Positions 23,080 through 35,549 are shown, counted from the stretch's first letter. The stretch: 64,000 bases of DNA from Adiantum capillus-veneris (GCA_014529385.2 CM043960.1:23448896-23512895), one strand, 5' to 3'. Program-made: numbers and translations. The notes: generated by a model not told the origin, from the sequence alone.

Positions 23080-23930
23080 TAGTCGGTAACTTCCTTGTCC
23101 TCTGCCTCCTCTTCCTCGTCCTCCATGATTATTCGGTTGACCTCTTTCGTTGGCATTGAGAGGTATTGCATTTGCACCGGATGCACGATTCTTCTTGGGA
23201 CACTTGTTTCTGTAATGGCCGTACTCTTGGCATTCATTGCAATGCACGTTGGGAAATTCGATTAGCAGCTGAAGCAGCTACCATGGGACGATTCTGATAA
23301 GCAAGGTTTTCCGGTCTATTATCCCAATTATTTGGTATGGCCCTCTTTGTTAAGTAATTTCTTCTACCCTGAGCAGATTTCATGATTTCCACAGCTAAGG
23401 GCTTGGCTCTTAACAAAGAATCTTGCAATTTGTTGGTCTAAGAGCTTCCAATCTACTGTCTAATGGTTCTATGAGGCCTTGGCAGAACCTGGCCACTTGT
23501 TTTTCCAAGGTCATCTTTGGCACATATCTCTTCAGAGTCACGAACTTGGAGTAATACTCCTCTACAGTCAAGGATAGCTGCTTGAGTGAGAAAAAATCGT
23601 TCATTTTGATGGCCCTATGAACTGGCGGTAAGTAACGTTCGGTCACCGCAGTCTTAATTTCTTCCCATGACTGAGAAGATCCAACAATGGCGGAGTCTCG
23701 GCAATGTTGTTTCCACCATATTTTGGCATCTCCGATAAGTCAGAACATGGCAAGCATAGTTTGATTTTGCGGATGAGTTACCACAGCTTCAAAATAATCC
23801 TCCATGGCCTCGATCCAAACCTTTGCATCTTGTTCCACGTTAACCCCTTCACCTTTGAAGTTGGGGGTTGTGCTTGCTTGAGAAGAAGTTTTTTCTCCCG
23901 AACCGCGGTATAAAGAGCAGAAGGAGGTAC
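23080..23930 (-). pseudogene. gag (exon 2 or main part) with CCHC zinc knuckle
   Basis: Reading leftward from 23930: a Ser/Thr-rich lead, then WIEAMEDYFEAV, GDAKIWWKQH, a YLPPVHRAIKMNDFFSLKQ helix, TVEEYYSKFVTL and ARFCQGL, the ordered landmarks of the gypsy gag domain. A basic linker and CNECQEYGHYRNKC (CX2CX4HX4C) follow. An in-frame TGA near 23739-23741 and a frame change near 23410-23430 break it. After a Gly/Arg-rich GGRGRGGRGQ the frame enters the left LTR directly, so everything from protease onward is gone. The nucleocapsid product would package the element's RNA. Confidence 0.85.
23090..23124 (-). other. Purine-rich tract beside the 3' LTR
   Basis: The minus strand is almost all purine here (GGAGGACGAGGAAGAGGAGG and onward) and lies 10 bp from the LTR end. 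It encodes the GGRGRGGRG part of gag. After the pol deletion it occupies the position of the polypurine tract; that it works as one is inference. Confidence 0.45.
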
Positions 23931-24133
23931 CTACATGATTTCATAAGACCGGTAGACTGACAAAATTAAAGACTTATCACACGACTAAGATTTAACTTCA
24001 AAATAGACACAAGATCAAGACACTCAATTCAAAAGACTTGGTTCTTTATTCATAAAGTGAATATTTACAAGGATAGCCTTACAAAAGAGGCTTAGGGTAT
24101 CTCATCCTAACTTATTACAAATATCTTTGGCAT

Positions 24134-24730
24134 CTAAAAAATCCGCATAGCCGACTGACTTGGAATATGGTGATACAAACGATGGGTGTTTGTAGTCACA
24201 TTTCTACAATCCTCTAACTGATTTGTATAGTAGTTCCTATACTCATTGGAAACTGAGAAGTAAATTACAAGATCCATATTCTTAGGGGTACTTTGAGGAA
24301 TAGAAAAAGTTTTGAGTCTTTGTATGAAATTATCTCCACAATTTTCTTCCATAGCCATTCATTCAAGGGTTTCTCCGTGCCTTTTGGATAAGTGGGAACA
24401 GTGATAGTCGAGTTTGTACCCAAGAAGTAGTACAACTGAACCACTCTCATTTCCTCTACCTAGCGTAGTTTCTTTAAGTCCATGGTAAGACATCCCAGCT
24501 TCCAAGCATTGATGTAATAAATCACACCTTCATTGCTCCAGTCAAGCTCCCAGTCTTTATCTATCCAAATCAAATGAGGAGTGTGAGCCTTCATCAGCAA
24601 CTCCATCACGCTTCGTCGAAATAAATAGTTCAGAGAACGATAGGACTCTCATAAATAAGCTTGAAGATTTGGGATTTGCGATATTTGACCACATGATCTT
24701 CCTGAAATATTGATGCATAAGCTTGGATTA
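24134..24730 (-). pseudogene. ORF of unknown function between primer site and gag
   Basis: Protein-like sequence on the minus strand with three or four frame breaks: YASIFQEDHVVKYRKSQIFK, then LNYLFRRSVMELLMKAHTPH, WIDKDWELDWSNEGVIYYIN, TVPTYPKGTEKPLNEWLWKK and a tail ending at the stop near 24134. The mix of Trp, Tyr, Leu and charged residues is unlike random translation. It is neither gag nor a known retroelement enzyme to my eye. An extra ORF before gag is a known feature of Ogre-type elements, but I cannot claim homology. Confidence 0.5.
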
Positions 24731-24809
24731 GCTATCTAATCTTTGTCTTGTTTTTAAAAATTTCAGACAGTACGAATTTTTCCAAACTAGCCTAGGCTCT
24801 GAATCCTAA

Positions 24810-24821
24810 GCTCTGATACCA
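24810..24821 (-). other. Primer-binding site for initiator-Met tRNA
   Basis: The minus strand reads TGGTATCAGAGC two bases after the LTR end, the standard plant tRNA-iMet primer site. It fixes the orientation of the element. Confidence 0.93.
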
Positions 24822-24823
24822 GC

Positions 24824-27800
24824 TGTGAGGTCCCCTCCTCGTCTCACCTTGACGGATCTCGAGTGGCTAAGAAGAAACCAGTGGATGGTCTCCCATCACT
24901 TAGTGAGTTAAGCCCAAGCCACCAATGAAAGGAATCTAGCTCCACCCCATAGGGGAAGCATAACTATGTACTATTAGTCCTAATCTCATCTTCCAGGAGG
25001 AGAAAAACCTCGGTGCCTTTTTCCTCATAGTTTTCAGAGGCAAGTACACCAACTTCCTGTCGCTTTGGCGTAATAAGATAACTAATTTTGTACTCTATCA
25101 CACAGGACAGAGAGTTCCCAACTGATCGGGACCACCTATCTCATAGGCTTTGGCAACCTGAGCCAAGTCCCCACTTTCCACCCCGCACTCACACAGAGTC
25201 TTTGTGTGGCCTAATTACTAACACATTGTTGTTCAACACTTAGGGTTTCTTTATATTTCCTTGACACAAGTTCCTTAAGACAATTCCCTTCAATCAAGAA
25301 AAATCAGCACCAAAACATATCTTTCCTAGGAAAAAGAACTCAACAACAATACATCATTAAAAATTCCAATGTCTTGGAGTCGTGAGGACCTCCAGCGAGT
25401 GTTAACTCCACCCGTTGTCAACTGGCCGCCCATACAACCTGTCCATGACCCACCCAATTCCTGGAGTAGCTCTCCGAGTAAAATCATGTATCCACCGCAT
25501 CAAAAGAAATCCATGGACATATCCACTACATAAAAAGCAAGTCGTGGATTTAGCTCCTGCGAACGATAACTTCGTGAGCTACTGCCCTGTGATCAATAGG
25601 GGGTTCATACTAAGTCGACATTGGAATAGTGAATGAAGTTTTGTTGATATAATTTTTTCTAGCAATCATTCTTTCCTACCTCAAAACAGTCTTTCCATAA
25701 AGCATTTCTTTTCTATTTACTTTAAACTTAAACTTAGAAAAAAAACATTAAAGTAGTTATGCCGTTGTCTTAGTTGGATTTCCAATATATTTTAGGGAAG
25801 TTTAGACATTCCTAAAGTTATCGTAATGCAATGCTTATGTAAGGTACAAAATAAAATCCATCCTACCTCATGAATTTCCTCTTCGATGCCTCGTGAGATG
25901 GTCATATTTTCTTCTCTCATTGGTGCTTTATCGTTGTTCGCCATGTTGCTAGTTTCTGCCTCACGATCGTTAGCACCACCAAAACGTGTCCTATTGGGGG
26001 CCATATCTCACTACTTTGGGTTAGAAAAGCTATGAAGAAAGAAGGTCTAAAATATGGTATCAAGTAACCGTATCAACAATGAATCCACAAAGATCAACTA
26101 AAAGAGTATCTAATCTTACTCATAACAATACTCTACATCTAGGAGAGTGCAATGAAATGCTTTTAAGCCATAGCTTTTCTCAAGTAGAAGTTGAATTGAG
26201 TTATGGTTAATCACTCATAAACTTGTGTGAAGCAACATTGACAAGGGGGAAACTAGCTAAGATTAATCGACATGATGTTATGCACAAGTGATTTAGAGTA
26301 AAAGACTTCTTTTCCTAATTAGGTATCTAATGTTACATAGAAAGGAGGGTAAATCTTCCCTAATCTAGTCACTTGACCATGAATGAAGAAAACAAGCTTA
26401 CCATAAACACACATACGTAATATTTACCATAATATTACCATAACTACATCCATCATATGCAATGTAGGAATCTCATCCATGCATCACTTTTGACTCATCA
26501 ATACTATGTACAATGTATGCCTATAACCATGCATAGACTTGGATAAAAGAAAGGATCAAAATCTACTTTACCATGCATAAATATGTGCAATTAAATTAGT
26601 GCAAATAGAACTCTAATCATACCTAATATTTAATGCACAAGGGAACATAATCATGCAAAAATTTAATGCACAAAGAGAGATTGATTTCACCCTTTAATCA
26701 TGTATTAACTAGAGCATAAGAGGGAAGATTAATTCCTTCTTAATCATGTACTAAAATCACATAAGTGGGTAGGAGACAATTAAACATTTATTATGCATAA
26801 TTAAGAGAATTTAGATCTTGTTGAGAGATTAGGGTAGCTTTAGTGCTCCTTAATCCGGCAAGGAAGGGAATGATCAATAGGTAAGAGTCTATTGATAATC
26901 ACCCACATTAATACACACTAGGGAGTGGAAATTATGTTGTAACCAACTAGCAAAAATAACCACCCGTATTGATACACATTAGGGAGTGGAAATTATGCTG
27001 TAACCAGCTAGCAAAAATAATAGAATAGGGTAGGCTCAACATAGGTCTTCCAAAGAGAAGAGGCTATGGAGAAATTAGAGTAACGTAACTTGAATTAATC
27101 ACCTTGATTAAATCTCCTTGTGTGTGCTAATTGATGTAGGTAAGCTCCTCCAATGCTAGCTCCGACAGGAATACCTTCTTGTAAGACTTGGGGGTTGTAT
27201 GCTACACTTATATAGGCATCCCTCTCAAGGAGGGTCGATTTGCCTTGCTAAAATTGGAATTAGAAGGTTTACACACACACACCTCCAAGTGCCATGCTAG
27301 GTGTGGGGTTTCCCTAGTGAGGTGTCCTCACTTGCCCATCTCACTTGTCTATACTCCTTCTCTTTCTTTCTCTCTCTCACACACTTGCAAAAATTGATTT
27401 CCACAAGGGGAGGTAGCAATAGCTTTTTGCTATTTTGTGGGGGTGTGGTGTCCTAAGCCCGTGCTTCATTGCCCATACTAGACCACACCTCACTCTTTGA
27501 CCCATGCTCTACCTAATCTAGGCCATGCTTAGTTCCCATGTTACACTCTCCATGCCTAACCTAACACTTGTCACAAGACTAGCTATACACATGACCCATG
27601 GCCATACATGACGGGGACACATGCCCATGCATACTCATGACCATGCATGCACATCCAAATTCATGCTATACATACCTTAGAAAATGCTAACTTTAGGCTA
27701 ACTAGACTTATACTAACCCAAATTCAATTTTGAAACTTGCTAACTCGAGAGAGACCTGTAGGTAACAGATACGACAACCTATCATAAATAGCAGCCTCCG

Positions 27801-27948
27801 ATGTTTGGACCCTATTTTTAAGGAAACCAGGGTCGAGGTATAATTTCACGAGCCGATCGACCCCCTAGAGCATACTAGGGGTCAAAAACTTTTTAGTTTT
27901 GGAAAATTTTCACAAGAGTTGATTTTGAACAGAATTAAAAGTTCTACA
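24824..27948 (-). repeat. 5' LTR (right copy), 3.1 kb
   Basis: In plus coordinates it begins TGTGAGGTCCCC, beside the primer site, and ends TTCTACA (so on the minus strand it starts TGTAGAAC and ends CACA). It contains an extra stretch near 26650-26780 and a partial internal duplication (CACCCACATTAATACACACTA / CACCCGTATTGATACACATTA near 26900-26990). Confidence 0.85.
25867..26004 (-). CDS. Candidate gag first exon inside the LTR
   Basis: Forty-six codons from an ATG at 26004: MAPNRTRFGGANDREAETSN and on to EEEIHE, a hydrophilic N-terminus like those of plant gypsy gags. It ends at GAG followed by GTAGG (donor at 25866-25865). An acceptor TGTAG at 23935-23931 precedes GTACCTCCTTCT, and joining the two keeps the frame into gag (phase 0). 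The 1936-bp intron would contain the LTR end, the primer site and the unknown ORF. Splice usage is inferred from sequence only; the copy in the other LTR is 20979-21209. Confidence 0.45.
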
Positions 27949-28857
<909 letters not shown>

Positions 28858-28858
28858 T

Positions 28859-28870
28859 TGGTATCAGAGC
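28859..28870 (+). other. Primer-binding site for initiator-Met tRNA (host gypsy element)
   Basis: TGGTATCAGAGC starts one base after the LTR end CATTACA. It sets the plus orientation of the element whose gag follows. Confidence 0.9.
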
Positions 28871-29267
28871 GTGTGGTTTCTCTTTTCTTGCTTAAGAAGT
28901 GAGGTACTTAGGTAGCCTATTAATGGTTGATTTTGTTAATTACATTAGAGTAAGTGGGACTGGGATCTATTATCGATTTTATTGAGCCCACTATGTGGGA
29001 TATGGTGCACACCTTGGGAGATTTGGTCTTAATAATGCAGTCTTTTTAGACTTGTCTACGACTTTACCATTATTGGGCCATAAGAAGTCCGAAAGGAGCT
29101 ATCCTTTGGAAATTTTTCTATGTTAGACCCACCCACTACTCTATAATTAACCAATTTGAGCCGTGGGTGTAGATACTTAAGTGCTTACTTCAAAGGCTAG
29201 GAGGAGTAGCAACCAAGGTTTTGAATTGCCAAAGAATACACTAAGTAAACATATAAGTATAATTAGC

Positions 29268-30229
29268 ATGGCTGACAATAACCAAGAGAGTAGAATGAAC
29301 ATTGATAATTTTGATTTTGCACATGAAGGTGCTAATGATGATGCCCCCATGTTTGTTAATTATTTTGTTACTAGGTTGCATCAAGCTATGGATAACCCTA
29401 CTTTGCAAGCCGAAGTTTTTTAACAACTTCGTGCTTATGGTATTTCCCTTCCTCTCCAAGAGGAGAGAGAGAGAGCTTAGGAGGTCTATTGATGAGACTC
29501 CCAAAAGAATACTCTCCCATAAGATAGGAGAAATTCAAAGAACGAGAAAAAAGAAAATCCCTAAGTTCCTCTGAAGATGTGGCTCCACAAAGATGGCGGT
29601 CTAGACTGTCACCAACTTCTCCCAAGAGGAAATGGTCAACCCATAGTCCTTCTCCTCATCATTCCAAAAGGGAAGAGAGGAAACAAAGGAAGAAAAAGGC
29701 AAGAAAGAGGTCACCCTCTTCTCCTTATTCTTCACCTTCCTCCTCTTCCGATGAAAGCAATTGCTATTCTCTTAGAGAATACAAGAGGAGAGGACATTGC
29801 AAAACATACCCTGCATGGAAAAGGTCCCAAAAGCTCAAGAAATTCAAAGAGGGAGGAAAGAGTATCTCTTTTCTCACCTATGATGGCACCTTTGGTGCCA
29901 TTGACAAAGTATTGGCCTTCATCCAACAATTTGATGTGGCCTTTGGAGACGAGGGCTTCACAGAGTCCTCCAAGCTACGCCATGTAGCTATGCACTTCTT
30001 GAAGTTTGCTCGTCAATGGTGGGCTAGCCTTTGTGGCAATAGCAAGGCCCCAAAGACATGGAAAACTCTATGAGTTTCCATCATGAAGCAATTCCTTGCA
30101 AGCAATGAAAAGGACAAAGTGCTTACCGAATGGCGAAGCTTGAAGCTGCTCTTCAACGAGTCTATCCACACATATGTAGAAAACTTTTGGGATTTACATC
30201 TCAAAGTTATAGTCTTTGCCAAGCAAAAG
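29268..30229 (+). pseudogene. Host gypsy gag, N-terminal part, interrupted at 30229
   Basis: The start chosen is the Met at 29268 (MADNNQESRMNIDNFDF), preceded by a 400-bp leader. Frameshifts occur near 29420 and 29475. From 29579 the frame is Arg/Ser/Lys-rich, then FKEGGKSISFLTYDGTFG, VLAFIQQFDVAFG, LRHVAMHFLKFARQWWASL, an in-frame TGA at about 30071-30073, and TYVENFWDLHLKVIVFAKQK, which is a gypsy gag domain in canonical order. At 30229 the 33.3-kb minus-strand element intervenes, and the same frame continues at 63528 with QQFCAGLPEEM. Confidence 0.85.
30225..30229. repeat. Target-site duplication AAAAG, left
   Basis: AAAAG precedes the LTR start TGTTAGCGGG at 30230 and recurs at 63523-63527, after the distant second LTR. 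Confidence 0.88.
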
Positions 30230-30346
30230 TGTTAGCGGGTCACCGCGACGGACGTCTGCAACATAGCTCTTTTGTACTAACATATTGTCAATTTGCAAGG
30301 AAGCGACTTGGGATGGGGCATGGAGACTTAATGAGAGTGTCAATCT
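30230..30346 (-). repeat. 3' LTR of the Athila-like element, first segment
   Basis: Matches 62631-62745 (GACGGACGTCTGC, CATAGCTCTTTTGTACTAAC, ACTTAATGAGAGTGTCAATCT). It continues at 35896 after the copia insertion. Confidence 0.9.
30342..30346. repeat. Target-site duplication AATCT, left (copia)
   Basis: AATCT before the copia LTR; repeated at 35891-35895. Confidence 0.9.
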
Positions 30347-30558
30347 TGTTGGGATAGTAAAGCCCAATGTGCCACACCTAAGTGTTGGGCGGCCAGAGAC
30401 TACCGGGAACTAACACTGACCATTCATTCTACATAAAAGAATAAGGACTCATAACCCTAACACTATTGTGTTTGGAGTCTACCCAAACTTGTGTCTCATA
30501 TCTTCTACTCTCTTCCTTATTGCTGCACACACACAAACGCTCTCGCACGCGCTCCTCA
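30347..30558 (+). repeat. copia 5' LTR, 212 bp
   Basis: Begins TGTTGGGATAGTAAAGCCC and ends CGCTCCTCA. Nearly identical to 35675-35890 apart from a few substitutions and the length of a CA run. Confidence 0.93.
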
Positions 30559-30560
30559 AC

Positions 30561-30572
30561 TGGTATCAGAGC
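30561..30572 (+). other. copia primer-binding site (initiator-Met tRNA)
   Basis: TGGTATCAGAGC two bases after the 5' LTR. Confidence 0.95.
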
Positions 30573-31570
30573 TCAGGGATTGGGAGCACTATTGGAGCTC
30601 AGCGGGGAGGCAAGCGGAGAAGCAACAAAAACTGCAGCTATTTTGGCCTACCAAAACTTCTTTATTTAAGCTGATTCCGGAGACACTGATCGGTTTTTTG
30701 TCCTCTTTAACTTTGTAGAAGAATTTTTTCTCAAAATCTTCACTAATTTTGAGATACGTCACTTAGACTGCCTGTAGGTCGTGAAGTAGAAGCTGCAGAT
30801 TTTTACAGGTCTGTTTTGATATGTAAAAACAAATTATTTCAAGTCCATTCCCATCAACCCCAATCGTTTTCACGTGGTCTAAAACTTTGCAGAAGGAAGT
30901 TTTTGCCAATTTTTCACAGTTTGAGAGATATTCAGTTCAGAAAGCAGGGTGGTCTACCTTCGTCGGTTCTTCTGCGTACAGGTTTTCGTTGCAGACTCTT
31001 TCTTCAATGTCTGTCACATGCATATTTGATGTAAGGTCTTGAGGGTCTATTATATAAGACAAACCGCCGCAGCGGTTACAGAAAAGGGTTTCTGTGGTTG
31101 ATGTAAGATCTTATGCGGTTTATGTATTGTGATGGAAATATGAAAAGCCTATTTTTGAGGGTCATGGTAAGGTTTTATTGAGCTGGGGGATTCTCAAATG
31201 TGGAGATCCTTTCGGTGATTTGGAGCGAGCCCCCGGGATCGACATAGGATGTATGTTTATGCGGTTAGTGAAGTATTGGTGTGCATCTACTGACCCACCA
31301 TTGTTGGCATTGCTGTCATCTTTATGCGTATGCCTTTGATAGTGTTCAGTTGGTCAGAGACACTCTTCTAGAGTTGGAGACATTGACAGTGACAGCTGTT
31401 TGAAATTTTATCTTGCCGGTTTAGCCACTTTGGTCAGCATTTCAATCATTGCACACATTTGTTTTGGGTTCAGAAGTCAGTTTTGCAGGGGAGACTCTGC
31501 CGAAATTTTTCAGGTTTTCTATCATCTTCTTTAGTGGAGCGGATCTATCACTTTTGTTCCTTATCGAGTG
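30573..31570 (+). other. copia 5' leader
   Basis: About 1 kb between primer site and gag start without a supported frame. Presumably the untranslated leader and packaging region. Confidence 0.5.
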
Positions 31571-32342
31571 ATGGCTTCATCATTGGAGAACTCTGTGTTC
31601 AACATTGAGAAGTTAGATGGCACTAACTTTCCATTTTGGAAGGAACTACAAGGTCTTAGTACAGAAGAAGTAGACCCGGCCGATAAAGATGAAAGGGATA
31701 AAGCATGAGGATATGGATGAGTATGATAAGCAGGAGTTGGATGAGCTTGCCAGGTCCACCATCATGTTGACTTTGTCAAAGAATGTGTACTTCAATGTGA
31801 ACATGGAAAAGACTAGTTATGAGCTGTGGAAGAAGTTATGTGACCTGTATGAGAAGCAAAGTGTAGCATCATAGGTTTATTGGCTGAAAAAGTTAGTTGA
31901 TTTAAAGATGGATGAGGGCACACCCATGTGCAACCATCTCAATGAGTTCAACATAATTTTTAGTTAGCTTTCTGCACAGGGAGTCAATTTTGACAATTTG
32001 GTCAAAGGAATGTTCTTGCTAGTGTTATGCTGCCAGAAAGTTTGGATACTTTTCGCACAACCATAAGTAACTCAGCACCTCCTGATGGTTTAACATGTGC
32101 TGATGTTCAGGGCGGTTTGCTTACTGAAGAGGTTAGCATGAAGAATCTTGATACTTCTCGTGGTACTAGCAATGCTCTCGTTGTTCGTGGTCGATCACAA
32201 GAAAAGGGAAAGTAGAATCAGAGAGGAAAATCACGTGGCCAAAAAGACATTGAGTGCTATCATTGTCACAAAAAGGGTCATATGAAGAAAGACTGTCGAA
32301 AGTGGAAAGAAGAGAAAGGTAAAGACAAGAAGTCGGAAGAAG
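31571..32342 (+). pseudogene. copia gag with zinc knuckle
   Basis: The Met at 31571 opens MASSLENSVFNIEKLDGTNF, the typical copia gag start. The frame shifts near 31680 into KQELDELARSTIMLTLSKNV and YELWKKLCDLYEKQS, has stops at 31872-31874 and 31965-31967, and shifts back near 32010 to MLPESLDTFRTTISN. A TAG at 32213-32215 comes before CYHCHKKGHMKKDC (CX2CX4HX4C). A stretch after NFPFWK seems deleted. The product would form the virus-like particle; this copy is broken. Confidence 0.88.
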
Positions 32343-35300
32343 GCAAGACTAAGGAAAGCAGTATAAAGATTGAAGAGATCAACAATGTTTTTGTTGAAGA
32401 TTCTGATGGAGATATTTATCTCACATCTGCCATGGATTCAACATTTTTGGTTGCCACTAATGACTATGCTTTACAGGATTGGGTTATTGACTCAAGTGCA
32501 TCGTTTCATGTGACTCCTCACAGAGAGTGGTTCAGTATATATGATGCAGGCCGTAAAAATCGTGTTCGTCTTGGCAATGATTTTGGTTGCGACATAGTTG
32601 GTGTCGGTGATGTGCAAATGAAATTTCAGAATGGTTCTTCATTCATGCTCAAGAATGTGAGACATGTGCCGAAGCTTACCAAAATCTTGATTAGTATAGG
32701 ACAATTGGATGACGCAGGTTATTACTGCACATTTGGTGATAGTTCGTGGAAGATCACCAAAGGTTATTTAGTGGTAGCACATGGTTCAAAGTCTGGGACT
32801 TTGTACATGCTACATGTATCCAATGTTAAAAACCATGTAATTTGTGTAACCAAGCAGCCAAGTGTTTCTTTGTGGCATCGCCGGTTAGGACATATGTCTC
32901 AAAAGGGAATGAAAATCTTATCTTGTTTTGGTTATGTGCCTGGATTCAATTTCTTAGACTTTTCAGTTTGTGAGCATTGTCTTTATGGTAAACAAACACA
33001 ATCACCACACAAAAGGGGAAGCACTCAAAAAAGTGAGCCATTAGAGTTAGTGCATAGTGATGTCTGTGGACCTATGCCTAACGTATCCATGGGAGGTTCA
33101 TTGTACTTTGTTACATTCATTGATGACTTCTCAAGGAAAGTGTGGGTATATCCTCTCAGGAAGAAGGATGAAGTTCTTTCAAAATTTCAGAATTTTGTGG
33201 CATTAGTGGAGAATAAGTCTGGCAAGAAAGTAAAGTGCTTGAGGTCAGACAATGGTGGTGAGTATGTCACTAAAGCCTTTCAGAATTTTTGTGATTCCAA
33301 AGGCATAAAAAGAGAGTTGACTGCTCCATATAACCCTCCACAAAATGGTGTTGCTGAGAGGATGAACCGTACTATACAAGAGAACTTACGTAGCATGTTG
33401 TCTAATGCAGATTTTCCTAATGGATTTAGGGTGGAAGCGTTAGCAACTGCTGTCCATCTTTTTAATAGATCTCCTAACAACGCTTTAGATGAGAAGGTAC
33501 CTGAAGAGCTTTGATCTGGGAAGCCACCTTCTTACAAGCATCTTAGAGTCTTTGGCTGTGAAGCATATTGCCATGTTCCAAAGGAGTTTCAAAGCAAGTT
33601 GGCTCCAAAGTCAAAGAAATGCATATTTCTTGGCTATGGCAATCCTGTCAAGATGGGATTTCGGTTATGGGATCCTGAAGCTAAAAAGATAGTTCGCAGT
33701 AATGACATATACTTCAATGAAGAAAAGATGCATAAGAAGACTATGCATATAGTGGAGGTCAGGAGAGTTATCTTCCAAGAAGATGGAATTGTCCCCAATA
33801 GGGCTGAAGTGCCTAATGTCAGACAACAAGTACAAAATCCTCCTACAGTACAAGATGTTGTTGAGGGACAACCGGCTCAAGCAGTTATTAGAAGGTCTAC
33901 AAGAGTTTCAAGGCCTCCTGATAGATTTACTCCCTCATTGGACTACACTATGTTGACAGATTGCGGAGAGCCTTCCTGCTATAAGGAAGCCATGTCAATG
34001 GATGACAAGGCAAAGTGGGAGAAAGCTATGCAATCAGAAATGGACTCGTTGCATAAGAATCAAACTTGGAAATTGGTTTGGTTGCCTAAAGGTAAAAAGG
34101 CATTACCATGCAAATGGGTGTACAAGCAAAAAATTACACCTCATGATAATAAACCCAAGTACAAGGCACGAATTGTTGCTAAAGGATTTAAGCAGCAACA
34201 GGGTATTGACTTTGATGAGATCTTTTCTCCGGTTGTCAAGATGACTACTATGCAGTGTGTGCTTGTGTTGGTTGCTAAAGATGACATGGAACTTGACTAG
34301 ATGGATGTCAAGACGGCGTTCATGCATGGTGATCTTCGAGAAAAAGTTTATATGCAGCAACGAGAAGGTTTTGCTGAGAAGGGCAATGAAGACTTGGTGT
34401 GTCAGTTAGAAAAGACTCTTTATGGTCTAAAACAGTCATCAAGGGATTGGTACCGTAAATTCTACTCGTTCATGCTCTCTCAAGGCTACAAACGTAGCAA
34501 TATGGACCATTGCTTCTACACTAAGTGAGCTAATGATGGTAGTTTGCTGATTTTTGTCCTTTATGTGGATGATATGTTAATTGCTGGGAAATATAGGGAT
34601 GAGATTTCAGCCTTGAAGTCAGAGTTACATGCAAACTTTGAAATGAAAGACATGGGTGAAGCAAGCCATATCCTTGGCATGCGCATTAAGCGAGACATAT
34701 ATAAGAAATTGGTCTATTTGTCTCAATATGAGTACATTGCTAAAGTGCTCAAGCGTTTCAATATGGAGAAGGGGAAGGCATTGAGTACTCCATTTCCTCC
34801 ATATGTGAAACTTTCTAAAAATGATTGCCCTAAGTCTGAAGAAGAAAATGATGAAATGACAGAAGTGCCTTATTCATCTACAATTGGGAGCTTGATGTAT
34901 GCTATGATTGCTATACGTCCTGATATTGCTTTTGCAGTGGGAGTTGTTAGCATATATATGTCAAATCCAGGCAAGAAACATTGGGATGCGATGAAAGGGG
35001 TCGTGTGATATTTGAATGGTACAAAAGACATGTGCATTTGCTTTGGAAGAAAGGAAGCATGTGTAATTGGTTACATGGATGTAGATTATGCAAGAGACTT
35101 GGACAAGAGAAGATCCACTTCAGGCTATGTTTTTGAATTCACTGGAGGTGCAGTTTCATGGCAATCTCGTTTGCAAGATTGTGTTACCTTGTCTACTACA
35201 AAGGCTGAATATGTTGCAGCTTCAGAAGCTTGCAAGGAAGCTATATGGCTTGGTCGGCTGGTGGGAGACTTGGGAATCAATGTTGATATGGCTGTGTTAC

Positions 35301-35521
35301 ATTGTGATAGCCAAAGTGCTATACAATTGGCAAATAATCCAGTGTTTCATGCAAAGACAAAGCATGTGGATGTGAAGTATCACTTCATTCATGAGGTGCT
35401 TGAGGACAAGAGATTGCAGCTTGCCAAGATTCACACCACTAAAAACCTTGCTAATCTTCTAACAAAGGGCTTACCATTAGAGCGGTTTGCACATTGTCGG
35501 GAACTCATGGGAATTGGGTAG
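32343..35521 (+). pseudogene. copia pol: protease, integrase, reverse transcriptase, RNase H
   Basis: One frame throughout. Protease: WVIDSSASFHVT, where the usual DSGAS has Ser for Gly. Integrase: pre-integrase LWHRRLGHMS with the zinc Cys pair CEHC, then the core (VHSDVCGP, FVTFIDDFSRKVWVY, RSDNGGEYVT, QNGVAERMNRT) with the D, D and E positions present. Reverse transcriptase: [32 protein letters not shown] and the YVDDMLIAG active site. RNase H: GYMDVDYA, STTKAEYVAASEA, HCDSQSAIQLA. Stops interrupt at 33512-33514 (TGA), 34298-34300 (TAG), 34526-34528 (TGA) and 35006-35008 (TGA); the natural end is TAG at 35519-35521. Confidence 0.93.
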
Positions 35522-35546
35522 ATGATCATGGTCATTGTCTACCTGT

Positions 35547-35549
<3 letters not shown>

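Larger units (their letters stand above)
19922..27948 (-). mobile_element. Gag-only Ty3-gypsy element with 3.1-kb LTRs (minus strand)
   Basis: Two long direct repeats (about 19922-23079 and 24824-27948) enclose only 1.74 kb. The internal part holds, on the minus strand, an initiator-Met primer site beside the right LTR, an ORF of unknown function, and a gag with zinc knuckle; no protease, RT, RNase H or integrase is present. Gag runs straight into the left LTR, so pol was deleted. This matches large non-autonomous (LARD-like) elements. I found no matching target duplication: the right flank begins AGGAT, while the left end is occupied by a (GA)n tract that may have replaced the terminal bases. 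Confidence 0.85.

Noticed and set aside
30466..30718. Three overlapping ORFs in the copia 5' region
   Set aside because: They span LTR, primer site and leader and have no counterpart in copia proteins.
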